This document shows, piece after piece, positions 41,356-50,205 of a stretch of 64,000 bases of DNA. The DNA lies in the NCBI GenBank assembly GCA_003140215.1, contig PLJL01000001.1, positions 688,535 to 752,534 on the forward strand, in the 5' to 3' direction. The notes under the pieces were generated by a model. The model was not told where the DNA came from and searched no databases. It saw only the letters and a list, made by a program, of their open reading frames with translations. Position numbers and translations under genes: made by a program. Origin of the DNA: Vulcanimicrobiota bacterium (GTDB lineage Bacteria; Vulcanimicrobiota; Vulcanimicrobiia; Vulcanimicrobiales; Vulcanimicrobiaceae). Positions within the stretch are counted from its first letter, which is position 1, and each line of letters opens with the position of its first letter.

Positions 41356-42294
41356 ATGTTCCGCGCGTTCACGCTGGCGGCCGCGGTCGCGGCTTTTCTG
41401 GTGGCGGTCCTGGGGAGCTGGGTCCGCATCAACGGCGCGGGGATGGCGTGCCCGGACTGGCCGCTATGCCGCCACGCGCTCGTCCCGCTGCTCGACGGGG
41501 CCGTCGTGCTGGAGTGGTCGCACCGCCTGCTGGCGGTCATCGCCGCCGTGCTCGTCGTAGGCGCGCTCTGGACGGGCTGGCGCGCTCGCGAGCGCGTCGC
41601 CGGGGCCGCTCCCATCTTGGCGTTCGTCACGGTGGTCTTCGCGCTCCAAGTCGGGCTGGGCGGTCTCACGGTCGCGCTTGCGAACAGCCCGTGGTCCGTC
41701 GTGGTGCACTGGGGCACCGCGATGCTCTTGCTGGGCGGGCTCACCGCCCTCGCGTTCCTGGCGTTCGTGCAGCCGCGGGAGCTGCGCCGGCGGCCCTCGT
41801 CGTTGGACGCACTGCTGGGCGCCTGCGCCGGGCTCGCGTTCGTGACCATGCTGGCCGGATCGTACGTGAGCTCGAGCGGAGCCGGCCTCGCCTGCACGAC
41901 GCTCCCCGCCTGTGACGGCGGTTCGTGGACCGGGACCCTGCCCGGACAGCTCGCGCAGATGGCGCATCGTTTCATCGCGGGCGCGTTCTTCGTCGTCGCG
42001 ACGCTGGCCGCGTACGGGGCCCGGCGCGCCACACCGCGCGTGCGCGCGGCGGCGCTCGCCGGCTACGCGCTCGTCATCGTACAGGTCGTGCTGGGCCTTG
42101 GAGCGGTCGCGTGGTCGCTGCCCGTCGGGCTGCGCGAGGCGCACGCGGCGAATGCCTGCGCAACCTTCCTCGCCTTCGTCGCCGCGCTCACGTTTGCCGC
42201 GATCGACGGGACGGTTCCGCTGGCACAAGCGCGATTTGATCGCGTCCGCATCCCGGCCGAAGCACGCATCCCGGTCGAAGGGTCGGCCGGATGA
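41356..42294 (+). CDS. ctaA: Heme A synthase
   Basis: A 312-residue CtaA/COX15 inner-membrane protein that oxidises heme O to heme A. It has eight hydrophobic segments, with the heme-ligand His residues in LEWSHRLLAV, VVVHWGTAML, QMAHRFIAGA and LREAHAANA. The paired Cys loops MACPDWPLC and ACTTLPAC correspond to the extracytoplasmic loops of Bacillus-type CtaA. The ATG at 41356 opens TM1; a TTG seven codons upstream is possible. The last four bases overlap ctaB. Confidence 0.92.
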   Translation: MFRAFTLAAAVAAFLVAVLGSWVRINGAGMACPDWPLCRHALVPLLDGAVVLEWSHRLLAVIAAVLVVGALWTGWRARERVAGAAPILAFVTVVFALQVGLGGLTVALANSPWSVVVHWGTAMLLLGGLTALAFLAFVQPRELRRRPSSLDALLGACAGLAFVTMLAGSYVSSSGAGLACTTLPACDGGSWTGTLPGQLAQMAHRFIAGAFFVVATLAAYGARRATPRVRAAALAGYALVIVQVVLGLGAVAWSLPVGLREAHAANACATFLAFVAALTFAAIDGTVPLAQARFDRVRIPAEARIPVEGSAG

Positions 42295-43208
42295 GCTCGA
42301 CGCTCGCGCGCGTCGACGGCGCGACGCCGGCGGCTCGGAGCGGTCTGGGCGGCACGCTGCTGGACTACTACGAGCTGACCAAGCCCCGCATCATCTACCT
42401 GCTCCTCATCACGACGCTCGCGGCGATGGTGATGGCCGCGCGCGGCGTACCGCCGCTGCTGCTGACGCTGTGGACCCTGGCCGGCGGGGCGCTCTCGGCG
42501 GCCTCGGCCGGCGCGATAAATTGCGTGTGGGACCGCGACATCGATCGCTTGATGACGCGCACGAAGTTCCGGCCCGTCGCGCGCGGCTCGATCTCGGCGC
42601 GCGATGCCCTCATCTTCGCCGCGCTCGCCCAGGCGATCGGGTACGCGCTGCTCTTCGGGTTGGTGAATCCGCTTGCCGCGTGGCTCTCGTTGGCCGGCAA
42701 CGTGTACTACGTCGTGATCTACACGATGTGGCTCAAGCGCATCACGCCGCTCAACATCGTCATCGGCGGCGCGGCCGGCGCGGTCCCGCCGCTCGTCGGC
42801 TGGGCGGCGGTAACCGGGCACCTCGGTTCCCCCGCCTTCGCGCTGTTCGCGGTCATCTTCTTGTGGACGCCGCCGCACTTCTGGGCGCTCTCGCTGATGA
42901 CCAACGTCGACTACGACAAGGCCGGGATCCCGATGCTCCCCAACGTCCGGGGCATCGCGCACACCAAGCGCGAGATCATGATCTATTCGCTGGTACTCGT
43001 CGGCGTCTCGCTGGCGTTCTTCCCGCTGCACGTGCTGGGCCCGTGTTACGGCGGCTGCGCGCTGATCCTGGGCGCCGTGTTCCTGTGGGACGCTTGGAAG
43101 ATCGGCGGCGACCCGACCAAACGCTACGCGCGCATCCTGTTCAAGTACTCGCTCTTGTACTTGGCGCTGATGTGCGCCGCTATGGTGGCCGATCGCGTCA
43201 TCGTCTAA
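42291..43208 (+). CDS. ctaB: Protoheme IX farnesyltransferase (heme O synthase)
   Basis: A 305-residue UbiA-superfamily prenyltransferase converting heme B to heme O. The first Asp-rich motif is NCVWDRDIDRLMTRTKFRP, the second region is YDKAGIPMLPNVRG, and about nine hydrophobic segments surround them. ELTKPRIIYLLLITTLAAM at the N-terminus is typical of CyoE/CtaB. The start ATG overlaps the ctaA stop (ATGA). Together with ctaA it supplies heme A to the oxidase encoded 4-7 kb downstream. Confidence 0.94.
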   Translation: MSSTLARVDGATPAARSGLGGTLLDYYELTKPRIIYLLLITTLAAMVMAARGVPPLLLTLWTLAGGALSAASAGAINCVWDRDIDRLMTRTKFRPVARGSISARDALIFAALAQAIGYALLFGLVNPLAAWLSLAGNVYYVVIYTMWLKRITPLNIVIGGAAGAVPPLVGWAAVTGHLGSPAFALFAVIFLWTPPHFWALSLMTNVDYDKAGIPMLPNVRGIAHTKREIMIYSLVLVGVSLAFFPLHVLGPCYGGCALILGAVFLWDAWKIGGDPTKRYARILFKYSLLYLALMCAAMVADRVIV

Positions 43209-43260
43209 GGTCGTAGCGGGGCATTCCGTCGACCGCAGTACCGTTCCGCTGCTGGTTACG

Positions 43261-44592
43261 TTGGGGCTCGGGGTGTTCGCGGGCGCGCTCGACCTGGGTG
43301 TCCTTTCACCGGCGCTGCCCGCGCTGGGCGCGGCGTTCGGGGTCGGACCGCGCGACCTCGCCTGGGTATTCACGCTGTACCTGCTGTCCAACGTCGTCTC
43401 GATCCCGATCGCGACGAAACTCGCCGACCGCTACGGGCGCCGTCCGGTCTACATCGCGTGCGTCACGGTATTTGCGCTCGGCAGCGTTCTCGCGATCACC
43501 GCGCCCAGCTTCGCGGTCTTCCTCGTCGCGCGCGCGATCCAAGCCGCCGGTGCGGGCGGGATCTTCCCCGTCGCGACCGCGGCGATCGGCGACCGGGTCG
43601 CGCCCGAACGCCGTGGGAGCGCGCTGGGACTCGTCGCCGCGACGTGGGGTCTGGCTGCGATCGTCGGCCCGGCCTTCGGTGGTTTGGTCACGCACTTCAT
43701 CTCCTGGCATTGGGTGTTCGCGCTCAACGTGCCGCTGGCGTCTGCGGTGATCGTCATGGCGCGCACGACCGTCCCGGCGACGGCAACGAACGCGCGCGGA
43801 CCGCTCGACGTCGGCGGCATCGCGACGCTCGCGGTCGGTTTGCTCGCGACGATGGGGCTGCTCACACGGCTCTATGCGTACTCCGGCGCGGTCAACGCGC
43901 CGCTGGCGTGGGCGATGGTCGCCGTCGGTGCGGTCGCCTTCGCGCTGTTCGCGCTGGTCGAGCGGCGTGCGGCACAGCCGGTGATTCCACCGGCATTTTT
44001 CCGCGACCGCCAGCTCGTCGTGACCTACGCGCTCGAGATCGTGATCGGCGCGCTCGAAGGCGCCCTGTTCTTCATCCCCGCCGCGCTCGTCGCCGCGCAG
44101 CACCTCTCGTACGCCGCCGCCGGCGCGGTGGCGGCGCTGGGCGCGACCTGCTTCGTGGCGGTGATCCCGCTCTCGGGGCGCGCGCTCGACCGGGTCGGCA
44201 GCCGCGTCGTGCTGACCGCCGGAACGCTCCTGACCGCCGCGGGGTTGCTCGTCTTCGCCCTGGGCTTCGGTACCTTGGCGTTCACGCTCCTCGCCATGAT
44301 CGTCGCCGGCGCGGGGTTCGGGGCGCTGCTGGGCGCGCCGACGCGCTACATCGTCACCAACCACGTCGGCCCCGAGCAGCGCGCCGGCGCGGTTGGGCTA
44401 CTCTCGGTGTTCTTGATCGTGGGCCAGATCATCGGCGGCTCGCTCGGCGGCGGCGTCGCCGGCTCGCACGGCAGCCTGATCGAGGGGTATCGAATCGCGT
44501 ACTTCGTGTTTGCCGGCATCGCGCTCGCCGCGACATTGCTCACCGCCGCGCTCGCGCCGCGGCACGTCGAACGCGCGTCCGCCGTGCGCTGA
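43261..44592 (+). CDS. MFS transporter (EmrB/QacA-like drug-efflux type)
   Basis: A 443-residue polytopic protein with 12-14 hydrophobic segments. The MFS loop motif appears as TKLADRYGRRPVYI between TM2 and TM3, and the motif C-like GLAAIVGPAFGGLV in TM5 marks antiporters. TM1 seems to begin slightly upstream (TVPLLVTLGLG), but only TTG at 43261 or CTG codons at 43249/43252 are available, so the start is uncertain. It follows ctaB by 52 bases but has no evident role in oxidase assembly. Confidence 0.85.
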   Translation: MGLGVFAGALDLGVLSPALPALGAAFGVGPRDLAWVFTLYLLSNVVSIPIATKLADRYGRRPVYIACVTVFALGSVLAITAPSFAVFLVARAIQAAGAGGIFPVATAAIGDRVAPERRGSALGLVAATWGLAAIVGPAFGGLVTHFISWHWVFALNVPLASAVIVMARTTVPATATNARGPLDVGGIATLAVGLLATMGLLTRLYAYSGAVNAPLAWAMVAVGAVAFALFALVERRAAQPVIPPAFFRDRQLVVTYALEIVIGALEGALFFIPAALVAAQHLSYAAAGAVAALGATCFVAVIPLSGRALDRVGSRVVLTAGTLLTAAGLLVFALGFGTLAFTLLAMIVAGAGFGALLGAPTRYIVTNHVGPEQRAGAVGLLSVFLIVGQIIGGSLGGGVAGSHGSLIEGYRIAYFVFAGIALAATLLTAALAPRHVERASAVR

Positions 44593-44607
44593 TCGCGAAA
44601 CCTCGCG

Positions 44608-45597
44608 CTACGCGCTCTCGATGAAGATTTTGCGCGCCAGCCGGTAAACCAGGTACGCCAGCGCGCCGAAGATCACGAGCACCACCGCGAGGTCCTGCAG
44701 ACCGCTGAAGCCGGCGACGCTGTTACCGCACAGCGCGACGAATCCCGAGGACAGCCAGAGATCCAGGCGCGCAAGCGGGTTGCTCGCGGCTCCGTTCTGG
44801 GAGTCGACCTGGGCCAGCAGCTCGTCGGGGAGCCAGTCCGCTTCGCTGCGCATCATGCGGATGCGCCCGTCACGGTCCACGATGACGGTGTTCTCGGCGT
44901 GGATGATCCCGATGGCCGGATCGGGGAACGCCGTGACGCCGAACTGCGCCGCGAAGTCGAGCGTCGGCTCGGCGTCGCCGACGACGATGCTCCAGCGCTT
45001 GGGATCGGCGCCGAACGTCGTGGCGTAGCGCGCCAGCACGGGCGGCCGGTCGTAGGCGGGATCGAGCGTGACCTCGACGAGGTGCAGCCGGCGGCCGGCG
45101 GCCTTCTGTTGCAGCTGGCGGAACTTCGCGCTGATGAGCGGGCACATGCGCGCGTCCTGGCAGCGCGTGTAAATGAACGACAACACCACGTCGTCGCCGC
45201 GCAGCTGCGAGAACCGAAACGCCTTGCCGGTTTGGTCGACGAAGGGAGTATCGGGGACCACGTCACCGAGCCGTAGCCGGGTCACCTGACGCAGCGGACT
45301 CAGGCTGCTCGTCAGCGGCTGGGCGCTCGAGCTGGTGACGTTGGAGAGCGTCCAAGGCTCGGTCGTGCGGCTCACGTCGGCGTCGATCGTGGCCCCGGGT
45401 TGCAGTTGGGCGGCCCGCGCGCGGGGAACGATGGCGAACACCATCGTCATCGCCGGCATCGAACCGTAAGGGTCGTGGCGCACGATGACCTGCCCGGTCT
45501 TCGGCGTCACGGCGAGGACCACGCCGTGCAACCGTAGCGCGGCGTCCGCGTATCCGGGAAACAGCAGCATGATCGACGACACGGCGACGAAGATCAT
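44608..45597 (-). CDS. Copper-handling fusion: CusF-like domain plus SCO1/SenC domain
   Basis: A 329-residue envelope protein. A signal segment (1-19) is followed by a CusF-like copper-binding domain (about 22-90; HGVVLAVTPKTGQVIVRHDP and MPAMTM give His41, Met47, Met50, Met52). An SCO1/SenC thioredoxin-like domain follows (about 105-275) with Cys146-x5-Cys152 (YTRCQDARMCPL) and His233, the copper ligands. A C-terminal transmembrane segment (about 303-322) ends the protein. Sco proteins deliver copper to the CuA site of cox subunit II, encoded nearby. The ATG at 45597 is set by the signal. Confidence 0.87.
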   Translation of the reverse strand: MIFVAVSSIMLLFPGYADAALRLHGVVLAVTPKTGQVIVRHDPYGSMPAMTMVFAIVPRARAAQLQPGATIDADVSRTTEPWTLSNVTSSSAQPLTSSLSPLRQVTRLRLGDVVPDTPFVDQTGKAFRFSQLRGDDVVLSFIYTRCQDARMCPLISAKFRQLQQKAAGRRLHLVEVTLDPAYDRPPVLARYATTFGADPKRWSIVVGDAEPTLDFAAQFGVTAFPDPAIGIIHAENTVIVDRDGRIRMMRSEADWLPDELLAQVDSQNGAASNPLARLDLWLSSGFVALCGNSVAGFSGLQDLAVVLVIFGALAYLVYRLARKIFIESA

Positions 45598-45691
45598 CCA
45601 CGGCGTCCGGCCCAGCCGGGTGCCCGCGCACGAGCGCGCGGCGACGCTGATTCGCCGCCCCTGGACGCGCGCGGAGCGCGGGGTCGTGCTG

Positions 45692-46204
45692 ATGGGGTTC
45701 TTCGGCCGCCTAAGCATCGGGATCGAGCCGCTGCTCTGCGGTCTGGTGTTCGCGGCCATCACGTTCGGCATCTTCGCGGCTCCGCGGCTCTCTCCGCGCT
45801 GGGTCCATCCCGACATCGTCATCATCGCCCCGGTCTTCGGGTTGGGCGTTCTCATCTGCGCCGTGTGGGCCTTGGGGCTCATGCTGGCACCGGCCCGCGC
45901 GCTCGCGCACACGCTGCGACCGATCTACGTGGTCGACGGTTACATTCGCTACCGGCGGCGCGACGCTACCTCGGGCGAGGAAACGAACGGTTACGTCGCG
46001 GTGCTCACCGAGGACCGCAGCGTGGCGTGCGAGTGGCCGACCATCGGCGAGATCGAGCTGTCCGACCTGACGCGCCCGGCGCTGTGCGAGTTCAGCGAGT
46101 ACGGCGGCGTCCACAGCATCGACGGCCGGCCCACGGGCGTGCTGCCGGCGCGCATCCCGCTGCTCGGTGTCGGGATCCGCGGCCGCAGGGAAGAGATCGT
46201 CTAG
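45692..46204 (+). CDS. Hypothetical membrane protein
   Basis: A 170-residue protein with two hydrophobic segments (about 8-30 and 40-66), then a soluble beta-rich domain (PIYVVDGYIRYRRRD, NGYVAVLTEDRSVACEWPTIG). A GTG two codons upstream is an equally possible start. It is divergent from the CusF-SCO1 gene and convergent with the cox cluster, whose stop is one base away, so a link to oxidase biogenesis is possible but unproven. No family recognised. Confidence 0.7.
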   Translation: MGFFGRLSIGIEPLLCGLVFAAITFGIFAAPRLSPRWVHPDIVIIAPVFGLGVLICAVWALGLMLAPARALAHTLRPIYVVDGYIRYRRRDATSGEETNGYVAVLTEDRSVACEWPTIGEIELSDLTRPALCEFSEYGGVHSIDGRPTGVLPARIPLLGVGIRGRREEIV

Positions 46205-46205
46205 G

Positions 46206-46382
46206 TCAGAGCTTGAGGTTGAGGGAGTTCTCCGCGGGCCACACGTGACCGAATCCGGCCTGCGACAGCACCAGCGCCGCGATGACGAAGATCAGGATCA
46301 CGCCCGCGACGCCGGACCACTTCACGATCGAAGGAATCCCCGAACTGATCGGCACGCCACGATCATCGAGTGGGTCGTACAC
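46206..46382 (-). CDS. Tiny single-pass membrane protein of the cox cluster
   Basis: A 58-residue protein starting at GTG, which overlaps the TAG of the upstream small gene by one base. One hydrophobic segment (about 22-41, WSGVAGVILIFVIAALVLSQ) is preceded by an acidic N-terminus (YDPLDDRGVPISSG). It is the last gene of the cytochrome oxidase operon. By position it may be an accessory or fourth subunit, but no sequence family is recognised. Confidence 0.7.
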   Translation of the reverse strand: MYDPLDDRGVPISSGIPSIVKWSGVAGVILIFVIAALVLSQAGFGHVWPAENSLNLKL

Positions 46383-46591
46383 TATGCTCCTCCTCCGCGG
46401 GGTAGGATGCCGAATGCCGCCAGCAGGACGAGGATGCAGCCGAATGCCATCAGGCCGAGCAGCAGCTTGGTGACGTGATCGTCGAGGCCGGTCTTGTTCC
46501 ACTCGCCCTTGAGCGAGATGACGGCGAACACGCCGACGACCACCGCCCCGACCAGCGCTACTATCTTCTCGATCCCAGCTAATGATTCCAT
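46382..46591 (-). CDS. Small two-TM membrane protein of the cox cluster
   Basis: A 69-residue protein with two hydrophobic segments (about 8-27 and 42-62) joined by a charged loop (KGEWNKTGLDDHVTK). It starts nine bases after the coxC stop and runs into the 58-residue gene. Small subunit IV-like proteins occur in bacterial heme-copper oxidases, but this one has no clear match to CtaF/COX4. Confidence 0.72.
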   Translation of the reverse strand: MESLAGIEKIVALVGAVVVGVFAVISLKGEWNKTGLDDHVTKLLLGLMAFGCILVLLAAFGILPRGGGA

Positions 46592-46600
46592 GTTAACGGC

Positions 46601-47245
46601 TCACCATAAGTAGAACAGGAAGAAGAGTACGACCCAGATGACGTCGACGAAGTGCCAGTACAGCGTGCCGGCGGTGAGGCCGAAGAAGCGATGATCGTCG
46701 TACACGCCGCGGCTCGTCTGGATCCATAGCGCGATCAGGAACCACACCCCGATGAAGACGTGCAGCCCGTGCATCCCGGTCAGGGTGAAGAACGACGCGC
46801 CGAACGTGTTGCCGCTCCAGCCGCCGATCCGCGCGTGCGCGTACTCGTACGCCTGGCCGCCGAGGAAGCCCGCGCCCAACAGGATCGTGAGCGCCATGAA
46901 GAGGTTGAACCGGCGCTTGAGCGCGTGCTTCCACGCTTCCAGCGCGTAGTGCATCGTCACGCCGGAGCCGAACAGCACGACCGAGTTGACCGCCGCGAAC
47001 GCGGTGTCGAGCCGCGGGAGCTGGTGGCCGTCGACCATCGGCGGCCAGACCGGAGCGATGCTGGTGCGCAGATAGACGTACGCGAAGATGAACGCCGAGA
47101 ACAGGACGACGTCGGTACCCAGGAACAGCACGAACCCGGTGAGACGCATGTCGCGCGTCTCCCGGTAGATCACCTCGTCGTGGTTCGCATCGTGCTCGTC
47201 GTGATGCCCGAGGTGGTAGCCTTGTTTGGCGACTGAGACCGCCAT
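46601..47245 (-). CDS. coxC: Cytochrome c oxidase subunit III
   Basis: A 214-residue polytopic subunit of the heme-copper oxidase. About five hydrophobic segments are present with subunit III landmarks: GFVLFLGTDVVLFSAFIFAYVYLRT, GMHGLHVFIGVWFLIALWIQT and the C-terminal YWHFVDVIWVVLFFLFYLW (conserved HFVD). The N-terminus is His-rich and charged (GYHLGHHDEHDANHDE). It lies 16 bases downstream of coxA. Confidence 0.94.
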   Translation of the reverse strand: MAVSVAKQGYHLGHHDEHDANHDEVIYRETRDMRLTGFVLFLGTDVVLFSAFIFAYVYLRTSIAPVWPPMVDGHQLPRLDTAFAAVNSVVLFGSGVTMHYALEAWKHALKRRFNLFMALTILLGAGFLGGQAYEYAHARIGGWSGNTFGASFFTLTGMHGLHVFIGVWFLIALWIQTSRGVYDDHRFFGLTAGTLYWHFVDVIWVVLFFLFYLW

Positions 47246-47261
47246 GGTGGTGTCGTCGCTC

Positions 47262-48968
47262 CTAATGTGTCGGCACGGGGTGCGAGCTGTGCGTCGGCGT
47301 GGCTTCCACGGCTCCGTCGGCTGCGTCGAGCCCGATGTACGGCAGCGGGTTGCCGAAATCGTACGGTGCCGCCAGCACGGCCGGGATCTTCTTGAAGTTG
47401 TAGTACGGCGGCGGCGAAGCGATCATCCACTCCAGCGTGCGCGCGCCCCAGGGGTTGGGTCCCGCCTTCTTCCCGTTGCGGAAGCTGTCGACCAGGATGT
47501 AGAAGAACAGCAGCGTCCCGAGCGCCATCACGTAGGAGCTGACCGACGCAAAGACGTTCCAGAACTGGTAGGACGGATCGTAGTTCGGAACGCGCCGCGG
47601 CATCCCCAGCAGCCCCAGCCAGTGCAACGGCGTGAACGTGCAGTTGAAGCCGATGAAGACCATCCAGAACTGGATGCGTCCCAGCGTCTCGTTGTACATC
47701 CTCCCGCTCATCTTCGGCCACCAGTAGTACGCGCCGGCGAACAACGACATGATCGAGCCGCCGTAGAGCACGTAGTGGAGGTGCGCCACCACGAAGTAGG
47801 TCCCGTGCTCGTGGTAGTCGAGCGGGACCGCGGCAAGGAAGAAGCCGGTCAGGCCGCCGTAAGTGAACGTGATGATGAAGCCGGCGGCGTAGAGCGCCGG
47901 GGTCTTCCAGCGGATCGCCCCTCCCCACAGCGTCGCCATCCACGAGAATATCTTCACCCCGGTCGGAATCGCGATCAGCATCGTGATGATCATGAACGGC
48001 AGTTGCAGCCACGGTACCATCCCCGAGGTGAACATGTGGTGCGCCCAGACCGAGAAGCTCAGCAGCGCGATCGCGACCGAGCTGAAGGCGATCATCTTGT
48101 AGCCGAAGATCGGCTTGCGGGCGAAGGTCGGCAGCACTTCGGAGATGATCCCGAACCCGGGGATGATCATGATGTAGACGGCGGGGTGCGAGTAGAACCA
48201 GAACATGTGCTGCCACAGCAGCGGCGAGCCGCCGCGTTTGGGGTCGTAGAACGGGACGCCGAACACGCGCTCGATGAACAGTGCGGCCAGCGCGCCGCCC
48301 AGTGCCGTGGTTGCGATGAACGACAGCGGCGTGGTCGCGAATTGCGCCCACACAAAGAGCGGCATGCGGGTCAAGGTCATCCCCGGCGCGCGCATCTTGA
48401 GGATCGTGACGAGGAAGTTGATCCCCGTCATCGTCGAGCTGATCCCGATCATGAAGACCGCGATGCACCACAGGTTCGTCCCGGGCGGGCCCATGAGCGA
48501 GATCGGCGGGTACTCGGTCCAACCGGCGTCCGGGGCTCCGACGAGGAACGAGCTGAAGAGGATCACCCCGGCGACGGGAAAGATCCAGAACGCGACGAGG
48601 TTGAGCCAGGGAAACGCGACGTCGCGCGCCCCGATCTGCAACGGCATGACGAAGTTTCCGAACGCCCCGGTCAGCAGCGGGATGACGACGAACCAGACCA
48701 TCGACGAGCCGTGCATCGAGTAGATCGAGTTGTACGTATCGGGGCGGACGAGCAGGCCGTTCGGCGTGAGCAGCTGCGTGCGGATGATCTCCGCCAGCAG
48801 CCCCGAGATGATGAAGAACACCGCACCCGTGATCATGTACTGGATCCCGATGATCTTGTGATCGATCGAGAAGATGTACTTGCGGATGAAGCTCGTCGGC
48901 TCGGGATGGATGTGATCGAGAACCGCATGGTACGGTCCGGTCTGCACACCTGGGGCGAGCGTTGCCAT
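47262..48968 (-). CDS. coxA: Cytochrome c oxidase subunit I (A2-type)
   Basis: A 568-residue catalytic subunit with 12 or more transmembrane segments. Ligands: His86 (MHGSSMVW) for low-spin heme, His261 and cross-linked Tyr265 in YSHPAVYIMIIPG, His310-His311 (AHHMFTSGM) for CuB, and the AHLHYVLYGG His pair for the hemes. The Glu of A1-type oxidases (HPEVY) is Ala here, and Tyr259-Ser260 precede His261. This YSHPxVY pattern marks the A2 subfamily found in caa3 oxidases. It reduces O2 and pumps protons. Confidence 0.96.
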   Translation of the reverse strand: MATLAPGVQTGPYHAVLDHIHPEPTSFIRKYIFSIDHKIIGIQYMITGAVFFIISGLLAEIIRTQLLTPNGLLVRPDTYNSIYSMHGSSMVWFVVIPLLTGAFGNFVMPLQIGARDVAFPWLNLVAFWIFPVAGVILFSSFLVGAPDAGWTEYPPISLMGPPGTNLWCIAVFMIGISSTMTGINFLVTILKMRAPGMTLTRMPLFVWAQFATTPLSFIATTALGGALAALFIERVFGVPFYDPKRGGSPLLWQHMFWFYSHPAVYIMIIPGFGIISEVLPTFARKPIFGYKMIAFSSVAIALLSFSVWAHHMFTSGMVPWLQLPFMIITMLIAIPTGVKIFSWMATLWGGAIRWKTPALYAAGFIITFTYGGLTGFFLAAVPLDYHEHGTYFVVAHLHYVLYGGSIMSLFAGAYYWWPKMSGRMYNETLGRIQFWMVFIGFNCTFTPLHWLGLLGMPRRVPNYDPSYQFWNVFASVSSYVMALGTLLFFYILVDSFRNGKKAGPNPWGARTLEWMIASPPPYYNFKKIPAVLAAPYDFGNPLPYIGLDAADGAVEATPTHSSHPVPTH

Positions 48969-48985
48969 AGGTCCGATCGTCTCCG

Positions 48986-50062
48986 TTATTTCTTCGAAAG
49001 GCCGGCGAGGTAAGCGACGAGGTTCGCGATGTCGGCGTTGGACAGCGCATTGACCTGAGCGCTGGGCATGACCCCCATGTCACCCTGGAAGCCGTCGTGG
49101 ATGAGCCTTGCGACGTCTTGCGGCGTCACGTCCGTTCCGTTGACCAACTTGGGATGCGCGGGATCGTTGAAGAGCTTGCCCAGCCCCGGACCGACTTGCT
49201 TCTGCTCGAAGGCGCCGACGGAATGGCAGGCTGAACACTTCTCGCCGAACAGCTTCTGCCCGGCGTCGGCTTTGCCCGCCGAGATCGCGATCCCGCCGCC
49301 GGTACGGCCCTGCGTGCCGCCCTGTTTGGAAAACCACCGGGCGAAGTCTTGCTGGTTCTGCACGACGACTTTGCCGATCATCCGCCCGTGCGCGGCGCCG
49401 CAGAACTCGCTGCAGATGATCCGGAACTCGCCGACCGCGTTGGGCGTGATGCGGATCGTGTTCACCAGGCCGGGCACCATGTCGGCCTTCTGCCGAAACT
49501 CCGGCAGCCAGAAGCCGTGCAGCACGTCGCGCGAGGTGATGTGGATCGTCGTGGGCTCGTTGAGCTGCAAGTGCAACTCGTTCACGACCGGCTCTTTGAG
49601 CTTCGGATAGCGGAACGCAAAACCGAATTGGTAGCCGATCGCCTCGACGGTGAGCACGTCGCCCTGGGTGTTCTGCAAGTCGACCCAGATCTTGGTGGAA
49701 TAGATGGCCAGGATGACCACCAGGATGGTGGGGATCGCCGTCCACCAGAACTCGAGCACCGGCGCGTCGTGGATCTGGACCCCGATCGTGTTGGGCGGCG
49801 CGTTCTTCGGCATGCGGAACACGATGCCGAAGTAGACCGTGTAGATCACCACCGCATTGAAGATGGCGGCGGCGACCACGCCCAGGAACCGGAACAGCGC
49901 ATCGATCGATCCCGCCGGGTCGCCGGCGGCCTTGAGACCGATCGGCTCCGCGCTGGTCTCGATGAAGTAGGCCATGACGAGCGAGAGGACCACGATGAAC
50001 GCGGTGACCGGCCAGAATCCTGGACCGAGGTTCGTCTTGGGCTTGACGAGGCGCTGTGCCAA
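48986..50062 (-). CDS. coxB: Cytochrome c oxidase subunit II with fused cytochrome c (caa3 type)
   Basis: A 358-residue membrane-anchored subunit with two N-terminal transmembrane segments (about 18-35 and 58-82; a third hydrophobic stretch lies at about 106-124). The cupredoxin CuA domain carries His182, Cys217, Glu219, Cys221, His225 and Met228 (ICSEFCGAAHGRM). A C-terminal cytochrome c domain binds heme through Cys276-x2-Cys279-His280 (CSACH). The aromatic patch reads GYQFGFAFRYP, so the Trp usual in QWYW is Phe. TTG start with AGAGGA four bases upstream. Confidence 0.95.
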   Translation of the reverse strand: MAQRLVKPKTNLGPGFWPVTAFIVVLSLVMAYFIETSAEPIGLKAAGDPAGSIDALFRFLGVVAAAIFNAVVIYTVYFGIVFRMPKNAPPNTIGVQIHDAPVLEFWWTAIPTILVVILAIYSTKIWVDLQNTQGDVLTVEAIGYQFGFAFRYPKLKEPVVNELHLQLNEPTTIHITSRDVLHGFWLPEFRQKADMVPGLVNTIRITPNAVGEFRIICSEFCGAAHGRMIGKVVVQNQQDFARWFSKQGGTQGRTGGGIAISAGKADAGQKLFGEKCSACHSVGAFEQKQVGPGLGKLFNDPAHPKLVNGTDVTPQDVARLIHDGFQGDMGVMPSAQVNALSNADIANLVAYLAGLSKK

Positions 50063-50205
50063 CTGATCCTCTCTACCCGGAGCGGGTGCGGCTATCGAAG
50101 CGCCGCCTTCTCCTGGAAGGGTCGCGACAACTTCCTAGTATCGCGATCACGTCGGCCTCCGCCCAAGACTTCTCTCGGAACGCGCGCTCGGTCGCTTGAC
50201 CCCGG

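Noticed and set aside
43171-43260. An extended N-terminus for the MFS transporter
   Set aside because: The frame is open upstream, and TM1 seems to begin there, but no ATG, GTG or TTG occurs before 43261, so the extension cannot be fixed without experimental data.
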